From: Ahaetulla prasina
Lineage: Eukaryota > Chordata > Lepidosauria > Squamata > Colubridae
Length of the DNA stretch: 64,000 nucleotides
Assembly: GCF_028640845.1 (NCBI RefSeq)
Contig: NC_080541.1
Span: forward strand, 35,679,935-35,743,934
Reading direction: 5' to 3'
Shown: positions 54,936 through 64,000 of the stretch, piece by piece
Numbering within the stretch: position 1 is the stretch's first letter
Layout: every line of letters starts with the position of its first letter
Notes under the pieces: generated by a model
Databases searched by the model: none
What the model was told of the DNA's origin: nothing
The model's input: only the letters and a program-made list of their open reading frames with translations
Translations under genes and position numbers: made by a program

Positions 54936-57900
54936 GATGATAAGCCACTGCCTGAAAATCCAGTTCTTTTTAGTTGGATTGACCCCTCTAATTTTAACAA
55001 TTTTTCTTCTTCCTGAAAGAGGCTGAAGAGCGGATGTTGGTATTATAAGGCTTTCTATACGATTCCTAATTTTGTTAGGATATGACCAAGCCAAACAACT
55101 GCTTGCTCAAAGAATAAGGGATGTGAAATTTCAGACTACGTTAATTGGATGTTCCAACATTGCAGAGGTTGGGTTGGATTAATAAGGGCATTTGGGAACC
55201 AGCAAGCTATTTCCAAAATCTAACTTTCTGAGCTGTGAATACCATTTTTCAAAGCTATCAACAAAGACATCTTTCCAAGGCAGATATTCCCAAACTCCAT
55301 TAACCAAGCAAACCTACCCGTGAGCATGTGGTGACAAGGGATCAAAATAATTTTGCATGCATTATCATTATAAATTCTACAGAGAAATCAGATCTGCTTA
55401 TCTTCTGCTCCTGGTACATAAATTTCCAGGAAATTTCTAAACCCTTTATCACTTGTTCAGTAGCTGAATTCGTTTAATACATGCTAGCTGTTTTAGGTAT
55501 GTCTTTATATATATGTGTATTTGTATATATGTGTATGTACGTCATACAGATTACACTTCATAGATTGCAATATCTTAGATTTAACAAACACATGCAATCA
55601 ACACAACATTGTAGTAATGTACAGTATGTTACATATTTATCTGTTTTATCTTTGTTATCCTAGTATTTATGAAATTTGGCTGATCATTTACCAAATAAAT
55701 AGCATTGCTTTCTTTGATTTGTTAGTATATGTTTGTTAGAGGAAGGTTTATATAGCTTTCAGATTTATGTAACTGCCCCTCTCATGAATGTGACTCTGGG
55801 CAGTATATATAAAAAAACAATTAAATAAAGTCTTAAATAATCATTAAAAAAAATTAAACCAATAAAAAACAATTACATGTAAATATAAATAAGACCATTG
55901 GAGAATGCTCCAAAATCTCACACACAATACAGCCATTTCACAGCTTCCGTTTCAATAGGATCCCTAAGCCTATAATAAATATAACACCTAATATTATAGC
56001 ATATGATTTATGATGTAGCATACTTTTTCTCTAAGCTTCTAGTTAACAATGATTTCCAATAGTACCAAACCCTATGGGGGGAAAAAAACACAAATATTGT
56101 GGTTCTTTTTCTGATTTTACTGGAGGAGAATCGTAGAATATGGATTTCTGCATTGTACCACTGAAGTGCTTAATCTTAATGTTATTTATAAGAGTATTAA
56201 GAAATAAACTTAGATCCCTTGCATGGCTGGTTTTTAATTCTTCCATATCCTTGAATTCTATTCTGGCTTTTCCAGTACACCATGTTGGCAGTCTGTAAAT
56301 AATTTGGACTCCCCCTCCACTTTTTTTAAAATCTAGGGATAGTACTAGATTAATCGATAACCTCAACATAAGTGAATTGGAAATTAATTCCTATGCTTCC
56401 CATTGAATATTGGATTTGCTTCTGTTGATCCCAATTTTTTTTGTAGTTAGTTGAAGACAGTACACTAAAAGGCATGAAATAGATGTCTTAGGTACCTGCA
56501 AGAATTAAGACACACACACACACAAATAAATATAGGACAAAAAAATCTTATCCCCGTGAAAAAGACATTTCCCTTATATGTCAAATTGCATGAAACATTG
56601 AAAAAAGAGTTTTGGCATGCAAACGGTTTTATGAGTTATGTGCTATTCTGGTTTATAATCATTTCATAATCATCCAATAACATCCATTAATTTAGGAAGG
56701 TCCCTCATAATGAAAATATGAAAAATGGTTTGTAAATTGTATTCCAACAAAGCAAGCCAACCATATTCAAGTTCATTTGTTGCTTCCAACCAAATTGATT
56801 TTCTATTATACTGAAAGGTTCTGCACTAAAATATTTAGGAAAGATAATAATTAGAAAATTGCAAGTATGTAGTGATTCATAGTCAAATTTGGAGAGTTAG
56901 TATTCTTTAAGTCTTTGCAGGAACTTGCTGATTTGCCATGTAAATGATATAGACTTAAAAAGCCAACTACTGATTCGAAGGGGCCCTCTTTAAAAATATT
57001 AAAATAGTTTAATGAACCGTGACACAGTTTCGTTATTGGGTGTTTTACAATGAATTTAGCTTGTGCATCTCCAACATTGAGGCTATTAATCTGAGTTTAC
57101 AACAGTTCTGATTTAAATTGATAGAGACAAAATGTAAAAGCCAGAGGGTGAATTTTAAAAAAGTTTATGTAAGAGAGGGAAAAGACAAATCTTTTGAATG
57201 CCATGCTTTTATTTAAAATTATTGGCAACCCTGAAATTTATCCCTACAATGAAAAATAGGCAGTCTTTAAATGCTGGACATTCATTTAATCCCACACGCA
57301 ATTTAATCCAGAATTACTATGTTACATACTCCATAATATACACAAGGGTAAAGTGAATTAAAAGTAAATGCCTTTTATTCTTGCCAACTTTTATATTTAG
57401 AGTATAATTGATTACCAATTCCAGTTCCACATATTTTATATATTAGCATAAATTACATTTCATTTTTCCTCCTTAACCAAATAGTAAATACCTCAGGTTT
57501 AAATGGGCAGGGGCATAACTGACAAAAAATTGGAGATTAGGAAACTAATTTGCTACACATGCATTTTGATGTCTATAGGGATTGCTGCCAATGAACATAA
57601 TCAAAGCTTAGGAGGCTAAAAAATAAAACATTCATAATTTATAAAAATTAAATACAAAGAGAACCACTAGTTACCCTTGTGGTTTCTATAGCAATAATTC
57701 CCATAATTAACAGGCCATTTTGCCTCAGATATATTGTGGATGTATTATAATGGAAACTACATAAATATAGGCAAATTCTCCCATCTCCACATACTTCTCT
57801 TGAGCATGACTTCTGTGTAAATGTCAGATTTAGCTGGATTGTACAGCATGTTTTAAATTAATGATTGGTGCCTTCATCAGATTAAAGCACTAGGTCTGAT

Positions 57901-58238
57901 TTAGATGTAAGAGATTAGGCACATCTCAAATTGGTAGCTCATTGAGATTCAGAATATGCAACATTCTCAGGTTGCCTTTATAAAATCTTTGCTGCAAGTA
58001 ATTGGCTGAAATTTTGCCTTAATCTGTGTTAAGGAGAAAATTCTATTCTTGAATACTCATCTAGTTTTGTATAGCAAAACAATTAGCTTATGAGTAAAAA
58101 CATTTTCTATATATACATATATATATGTATATATATATACTGCATATATCTTTCTAAGCTTTGAAACCAAAGCAAATTAGCATGCATTGTTATCCATTAT
58201 GTTTGCCTTAATTGGAAGCAATTCCAGAAAAACTGCCA
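54936..58238. other. intergenic DNA, 3' side of OSGIN2
   Basis: AT-rich with TA-rich simple sequence at about 58105-58145 and a short AC run near 56511-56524. The right part may be OSGIN2 3' UTR if a distal poly(A) signal is used (tttatt at 57374-57379). No exon or RNA gene recognised. Confidence 0.4.
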
Positions 58239-58244
58239 TTTATT
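58239..58244 (-). terminator. OSGIN2: candidate OSGIN2 poly(A) signal
   Basis: AATAAA on the minus strand, 180 bases past the OSGIN2 stop codon. Confidence 0.5.
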
Positions 58245-58423
58245 TAATTTTTTTGCATTTTGCAAGGCTGCAATACTGTTGTAGCATCTTCCTCTATGAG
58301 GCAATGCAAGCACAAAAACTGGTATGTATAACAAAACCAAGACTAATCACTTAGTTATTAATGGTCAGATCAGTTATTACCATATACCTGCAGCTCCTCA
58401 GATTATGTTTATGTCTATTTGTT

Positions 58424-59441
58424 TTAGGGGACTCCATCTGCACCTCTTTTAACTATAAATTGATGTTTCTTCTGTTTTGCAACTAAATGTCGTGTGATTC
58501 CCAATGCTCCTCCTTTTAAAAAGCGTACAAAATTGTCTCCAACCAACGGACCAAGTGCAAAAAGATTGGGTTCCTTTATACACTCATATGTATATGGATC
58601 AATTTCAATAGGGTTGCCCTTGCAAGTAACTGGTTCATTTGGATTATGGCATATGCTCTGGCCTTGATCCTTTAGGAAGCATAAGTTAGGATGTGAACCT
58701 ATTAAGACTACTGCTAAAGAGAATTTTAAGATCTTCTTTAATCCCGAAGAACTCTGTAGGATACACTTCATATCGGGCTGAAAAGAAAGAACTTGATGTT
58801 CAGGTAAACTGGCATAAGCAGGATGCACATTGTAATCCAGAGTAACTGACTGAGTACACATCATGTGGTAGACTTTATGATATTCTGGATAAAGTTTTTT
58901 GGGTAGCTGTTTGAAAATTAAACTTGGGTCAGTGACCCTCCTACGGAATGCATGAATAATAGGTATATTGTTATTATAAGCATACAGAACCGCATCTGCT
59001 GCTGTGAGTCCACCACCTATAATTAAAACTGGATCTGTTTTCCCATGTAATATTCCTTTATCTATGGCAGCTCCAAAATCTGATATGGTATGGAGCACAA
59101 AAGGAAAGTCTTCTCCTTCAACTTGCAATCGGCCAGGAGCATCAAAAGTTCCAGTGGCGAGAGCCACATTCTCAGCAAACAAACAGAATGGCATATGAGA
59201 GCCATCTGCTGATCTCTGATAACCTCTAATTTCCCAGTTTCTTTTGATCAGTGTTGTCTGCCCACCTTGTTCTTCTATCTGTAAAGGGCTTTCGCTTTCA
59301 CAGTCCTGATCACGATAAAACTTTGACACAGATGTTATATAAGTATTTTCTCTGAAGTTTTTCTGTAAGCCCATGATTTTAACATAGTGCTTGTAATAAT
59401 TTGCAACTTCCTCTGGCAAAACTCTGTCACTCTTTATATTT
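58424..59441 (-). CDS. OSGIN2: OSGIN2 last exon
   Basis: 1018 bp. Begins NIKSDRVLPEEVANYYKHYV after completing Arg; includes GLQKNFRENTYITSVSKFYR, CLFAENVALATGTFDAPGR, LIIGGGLTAADAVLYAYNN and ALGPLVGDNFVRFLKGGALG, and ends KRGADGVP. Acceptor TTTCAG. Confidence 0.97.
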
Positions 59442-61725
59442 CTGAAAGAAGATCAGATCAGAAAATTATGTACATTTGATATATCTGAAGCATACAATCA
59501 CAACAGAAACAGCTCTCAACTCTAAATGATTATATTATCCCTTAAAAAAAAAAGAGGGAGGAAGAAGAGAAATTGTTTTATTTTCAGTACATTTATTTTT
59601 TACTATCTTAAAATTTTCTACTAGGTAGAAACCTACAGTGTGATTTTCATTGAGCTGGAAACCTACAATATCTCTAAAACCAAGCATCAGTTCTCTCTTT
59701 CTATAACTATCAGTATAAAAATGTTACCAAGCTCACCTTCGTTTAGTAGCAGCCCAATCTTTAAATGCGTATCCAGGTAATTCCATCCAGTTTCCAAAGC
59801 TGATAGTTAGCATAGAACCTTCCATAGACTATGGGAAAATAAAATCAGGACTTTATTCAAAATATATTCAAAATATACTACCCGGTGATTATTATTTGTA
59901 ATAAAATAAGGACTTCGGGATCTAACAGTAGGTTTTACTAAAATGTTGCCTAGTAACTAATTGATCCAAATAACAAAAACTAGGATTAGGATAAAAAATA
60001 AACAATCTTCCATGTTCTAAGCCTGTGAAAATGAGGACAGAAAATCTGCTAAATAAACTGCTAAGCAATCAGATTTAATGTTATTTTTATGGATGATTAA
60101 AAATACTGGGTTATTCATGGGATGTTGGGAGCACAGTAGCTCACATGGTTAAAAGAATCTGCCAGCCCGCGTTTCAGACCAGAGTGCTGCTATATGGCAG
60201 GGTGAACTCCCATCATTTGCTCTACCTCCTGCTGACCTAGCAGTTTGAAAGCATGCAAACACGAGTAGATAAAAAGCTACCACTTTGGTGGGCTCATTAA
60301 CCGGGACATGAAAGAAACCCCCAATGGATGTCTCCTGGGCAACAGTGATGTCACCGGTTCATCCTTTCAACCCAGAAGTGCCTTGTGGCTTCCAACATGA
60401 ATATAACGATGATGGGATGCTGTACATGATAAGAGCTCAAAAAATATAAATGGGCATTTGCTATAGAAGCCAAAATCAATCAGAAGTCTTATATAGTAAG
60501 TGCACTTAACTGTTAAAAAATTTAAAGTTCGTCTTACATGCCAAGCACCACCAGGGGGTCCTTTGCCAAGAACTATATGAGGAATGTAGTGATGTGGTTC
60601 AAATTTCCATTGGAGAACCGGTGGGTACTTAAATCCAAAATCAGCTTCAGGATGAAGCAAAGTGTCAAACAGAACTGCAACAGGATTTGAAGAGCGTCCT
60701 TCCAGGCCTTCAGCCAAGTATTCTAATTCCTGATTTGAAAAGATAAGATTTAAATGGTCATTCAACTTTTCGTCAGAGTGCACATAATGGGAAAAACCCC
60801 TTTGCTTCCCTTGGACATCAATTAAATGAATCTTCTTGCAAATTCTTTGAACCTACAATTTATTTACTTCCGGTTTGCAAATTCTTATCAAGATTGATTT
60901 GTCCTTTGATTTTAATTAGCTTAGAAGTCGGGGAGAGGGGGAGAAGGGGAATAACCCCAGAATATCTACATGGCATGAAATTGGAAATGTCGCTCCTAAA
61001 TGGCATACAATTGACTAATTTGTGTTGGGAGTACATTAGCTAAATATGGAAAATGTGTTATTAATGTATTATAATTGAACAATTTCTTTTCAGCAACTTT
61101 TTTTTTTTGAAAAGCTTGTATTCATTTTAATGACATTTTAATGTTTATTACACAGTATAAAATAATTTGTTGAGTCTTACTATTTAGTTCATATTACATT
61201 AATGGGTCACAGGTTTATTAATAGCCACTAGTTATGATATCCAAAATGTACCACCTTTTGGAAATAAGTATTTAAGAATTTTCAAATGCCATAAATGTAT
61301 TAGTGTTGTAGTACAATGAAAACCTAGTTTGATCTTTGGGAAATGTTTATGTATTTATTGCATGGTACATGTCTGGTATCTTGTATTTCAAGTGTACTTT
61401 ATATTAACTTCAATATTAAGAAAGAATAAAAACTACTAGCAGCTTACAACGCAAATGGAATCAATATTTTTGAGGCTGGATATATAATATGCAATCAAAT
61501 ATGACATAAAATTAAATGCATGTTTCACAGTTAAAATATATGTTTTTGATTAATAAGCATATAAGCATAAGATTAGTGTTTACTGTACCTGATCAACAAT
61601 AGAAAGATGAATAGCTTCTTTTAACTTATTGTACAAAATAAGATTTGGATGTTCAGCTTCAGGGGATAAATATGGTTTATATCCAGATAACATGTAAGAG
61701 AGGCATATCCCGGAAGGTCCATTAC
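58424..61725 (-). CDS. OSGIN2: OSGIN2, oxidative stress induced growth inhibitor family member 2 (last four coding exons)
   Basis: Flavoprotein-like oxidoreductase of the OSGIN family, linked to growth control; its substrate is not established to my knowledge. Exons in transcript order: 61589-61725, 60538-60729, 59737-59828, 58424-59441, total 1439 bp, 478 complete residues and TAA. The first exon here opens with GNGPSGI, the end of a dinucleotide-binding GxGxxG loop whose start is in the missing upstream exon. A second Rossmann-like motif, LIIGGGLTAADAV, is in the last exon. GKGPPGGAWH spans the end of the second exon. Human has about 505 aa, so only the N-terminal exon(s) are outside the window. 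Splice sites and frame are intact. Confidence 0.96.
59737..59828 (-). CDS. OSGIN2: OSGIN2 third-from-5' exon in window
   Basis: 92 bp in phase 0, SMEGSMLTISFGNWMELPGY then AFKDWAATKR plus AG. Donor GTGAGC. Confidence 0.96.
60124..60385 (+). mobile_element. tRNA-derived SINE, sense
   Basis: Head gggagcacagtagctcacat, body ctctacctcctgctgaccta, gcagtttgaaagcatgcaaa and ccggttcatcctttcaaccc. Same family as 8499-8771, in an OSGIN2 intron in the opposite sense. Confidence 0.7.
60538..60729 (-). CDS. OSGIN2: OSGIN2 exon with GPPGGAWH
   Basis: 64 codons, ELEYLAEGLEGRSSNPVAVL ... HHYIPHIVLGKGPPGGAWH. GLEGRSSNP and the glycine-rich end are family hallmarks. Donor GTAAGA, acceptor AAATCAG. Confidence 0.97.
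60786..61588. other. OSGIN2 intron
   Basis: AT-rich, nothing recognised. Confidence 0.4.
61589..61725 (-). CDS. OSGIN2: OSGIN2 first exon in window
   Basis: 137 bp starting in the second codon base: (G)NGPSGICLSYMLSGYKPYL, then IHLSIVDQ at the end. The exon upstream must end in one base of Gly and is not in the window. Confidence 0.95.
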
Positions 61726-64000
61726 CTGTTTGTTTTTGGAAAAAAGTAACAATATTTATTAAATTAAAAAAAATGTCTATATTACATCAAAATTTAACAT
61801 TTTTAAACCTACTGATTTAGAAGTAAATGCTTTTCATTTACAATTCCTTCCATAAAAATTTGGATAAAAACCTGGATTTTCAAAACCTCAAACTTATCAC
61901 CAGATTGATATTCAAGTTTCACATTTTAGACATTGTTTTAGTGTTTAAACTGCTATTAGGAAAATATACAAATGAAGTGCCATTTTATAACAATTTTTTT
62001 ATTATTTTGTACTAAATAATAAGTATTTGGAACTAATTAGTAATCCAACTAGATCTCATTTCCTAGATGATCTTGAAAAGCTAAGAAAGAACAGATGAGC
62101 TTAATTCAAATCAGTAAGAAATACAAAAAGTGTAAACGACTGGGAAAAAACCCAGAGATGGTAATGAAAAACAGCTTTGATCTTATTGCCAAGAAAATTA
62201 CATTGTGTCACCAGGAATCAAATTTTATCTGTATATAGATTAGACAAATTACTCTTTACCCCTTAGAGGTATTTCTTGACTTATGACCGTAAGTGCCCAT
62301 CATGGTCCTAAGTTATGATAGTTGTAAAACGGGATCATTATTATGATCCACCCAATTTTGTAACTTTTCAATGATCGTTAAGTGAATGCCTTAAGGAAGC
62401 CAATGGTTCACTATACCACATTTTTTCTGAAAACAGAAGTAAATGCTGGTTTTCCGCAAAGCTGTCATAAAATATGGCCACATGACTGAGGACATTGCAA
62501 ACAGCTGTAAATGCAGCCCAGCTGCTGAGTGTCTGAAGTTCAGTTACATGACCATTGGGGGGGAAATCAAACTTCGAATCTGGGTTGAAACTATCACCCA
62601 GGCAAGTTTGTCATAACTTTGACTGACCACTAAATGTCAAGAGCTACCTATATAACTTTACAAACAGGTATTTCAAACTATTTCAAATTTGTCATTCTGA
62701 AGGTCTCTTTAAGATGGTTTAATAAGCAATTTCAAAAAGTCATTAGAAAGTGAGGCTTGTGAATTTAGTATCCTTTAAAAAGCTCTACCGTGATTGCAAG
62801 CAAGATGGCTAATCTCTTAGTCTTTTGGTGCTTAAGCCCATAGGAGATCTCTACCATTAGTCTCCTCATAAGAAATACCTATTAATAGCACATGTGGGCA
62901 ATCTTCTGTCTTCTCCTTATTCAGAGAGGTTCTGAAGAACTCGTTTACTTACTAGTACTTTGATCTTTGCCACAATTGACAGCTCTGCTTTCATGATGAT
63001 GTTTTCAGTTCACCATGCCTCCCCCAGAAGCCCCATCCAGTATCAAGTTTTATGATAGTTTTAACTTCTCTAATTAATAATGGTATTTGACATTCCTCAA
63101 TTTATTGACAATTCAAATAACTTTTGCTTCCATATTAATGGAGATATACTAAATTTTCTTAACTATCATTTGCAAGAAGGAGCTTGGAAGTATTGTTCAG
63201 ATATACAACTTCTAATGATAAAAGGCAACTAAAAACAAATACAAAAATCCAAAGAATTCACCATTACAATCAGTCAGTACATATCCTGTGTCTGACCCTT
63301 TTTTTTTATTTTTCTCCTCTCACAGAGTAGAGAGATTGTTTAAATAAGCAATCTCTTCAGGCAATCCCTTCTGTACCTGACCCTTATTCTCCTCCTCTCC
63401 TCGCAGAATGGAGATTGAAGTGGAAGAGATTACAAGAGACCATAGCTGGCATTAGTACATTCCTTTGTGTATTCTTCATTGTGTGCCTACTTACTCTCTA
63501 GTAATCCCTTCCTCTTGAATGAATGTAAATACAATCATCATTAATTCCCTTTCTGCTAATTACCCCAAAGATGAGGTGAACATTCCAAAGGGCAGGGGAG
63601 TGGGAGGGAAAAGGAAGCGGAAGTAAATTGAAAACAGTCACAATCATGTGACTTTCCCCTTAGCAACTGTGTCATTTAAAAACAAATAACTGGTCACAAC
63701 ATAGGTCACTAAATGAGGATTACTTCTATCTAAAGCCAGCAGGGCAGAAAGTGAATATGAAGGGAGGATCTGAAATGAAGAAGTGTTAAATGGAGAAAAT
63801 ACTTAAATATTTCTCTTAGATCTATTCCAAATTCTGCACTATAAAGCAGATTTTTCAAATCTAAAAAGGGAACTAATTGGCTGAGTTCAACTAAATGGAT
63901 AAAAATGTTTTTGTTTTTAAAATTCTTAAAATATGCTTTGGAATCTTTGTAGATGTTAAAAAAAGTATTACATATCAACACTCACCATAATCTTACTATC
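61726..64000. other. OSGIN2 intron continuing past the window end
   Basis: No further OSGIN2 exon was found; minus-strand attggtgagt-like donors at the right edge do not fit the required phase. Contains the element at 62264 and a family M scrap near 63640-63725. Confidence 0.5.
62264..62650. mobile_element. second mariner-like miniature family
   Basis: Starts gaggtatttcttgacttatg after TA and ends actaaatgtcaagagctacc before TA. Its inside (tgtaaaacgggatcattatt, gctggttttccgcaaagctg) differs from family M. Confidence 0.6.

Noticed and set aside
53865..54948. Four overlapping open frames of 240-320 codons on both strands
   Set aside because: They are products of the 138-bp minisatellite; no known domain, and both strands are open at once.
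58105..58145. TA-rich palindromic stretch near OSGIN2
   Set aside because: Simple (TA)n sequence; self-complementarity is trivial.
63960..64000. Possible OSGIN2 donor attatg|gtgagt at the right edge
   Set aside because: Reading it in the required phase gives stops, so it is not the missing upstream exon.

Overview
The window is vertebrate nuclear DNA, most likely from a squamate reptile and probably a snake. The repeats point that way: an internally deleted Bov-B LINE, tRNA-derived SINEs of the lizard/snake type, 5S-rRNA-derived SINEs, CR1, L2, Rex1-like and L1 LINE remnants, many hAT and mariner miniature elements, and pentanucleotide microsatellites growing from LINE 3' tails. There are no bacterial-type operons, CRISPR arrays or prokaryotic mobile elements.

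Four conserved genes were assembled exon by exon. Their order and orientation are those of human 8q21.3: CALB1 (+, last coding exon only, 1575-1688), DECR1 (-, complete, 10 coding exons, 20984 down to 6859), NBN (+, complete, 16 coding exons, 21704-50376) and OSGIN2 (-, last four coding exons, 61725 down to 58424; the 5' end lies beyond the window). CALB1 and DECR1 converge, DECR1 and NBN diverge from a GC-rich promoter region with only 719 bp between their start codons, and NBN and OSGIN2 converge. Reading frames are open across all exons and every junction is GT/AG. DECR1 comes to 336 aa and NBN to 756 aa, close to human lengths.

Layout: 1-2840 CALB1 end and probable 3' UTR; 2841-6794 intergenic; 6795-20984 DECR1, with a Rex1-like LINE, a Bov-B derivative, SINEs and an old L1 in its introns; 20700-21760 divergent promoter and CpG islands; 21704-50376 NBN, whose introns are full of nested transposable elements; 50377-58238 3' UTR and intergenic DNA with a composite hAT element holding a GC-rich 138-bp minisatellite; 58239-64000 OSGIN2.

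The genes are not a pathway. CALB1 buffers calcium, DECR1 is a mitochondrial beta-oxidation reductase, NBN is the DNA-break sensor of the MRE11-RAD50-NBN complex, and OSGIN2 is a flavoprotein-like oxidoreductase. I found no undescribed molecular system that I could defend. The unusual material is in the mobile DNA: a Bov-B deletion derivative with a 12-bp target duplication and a fused open frame, a three-level nest (hAT element > solo LTR > SINE tail) with target duplications at the two outer levels, a near-perfect 135-bp hairpin element, a mosaic hAT carrying a minisatellite, LINE-seeded pentamer repeats, and one orphan 67-codon frame in NBN intron 5 that I could not identify.
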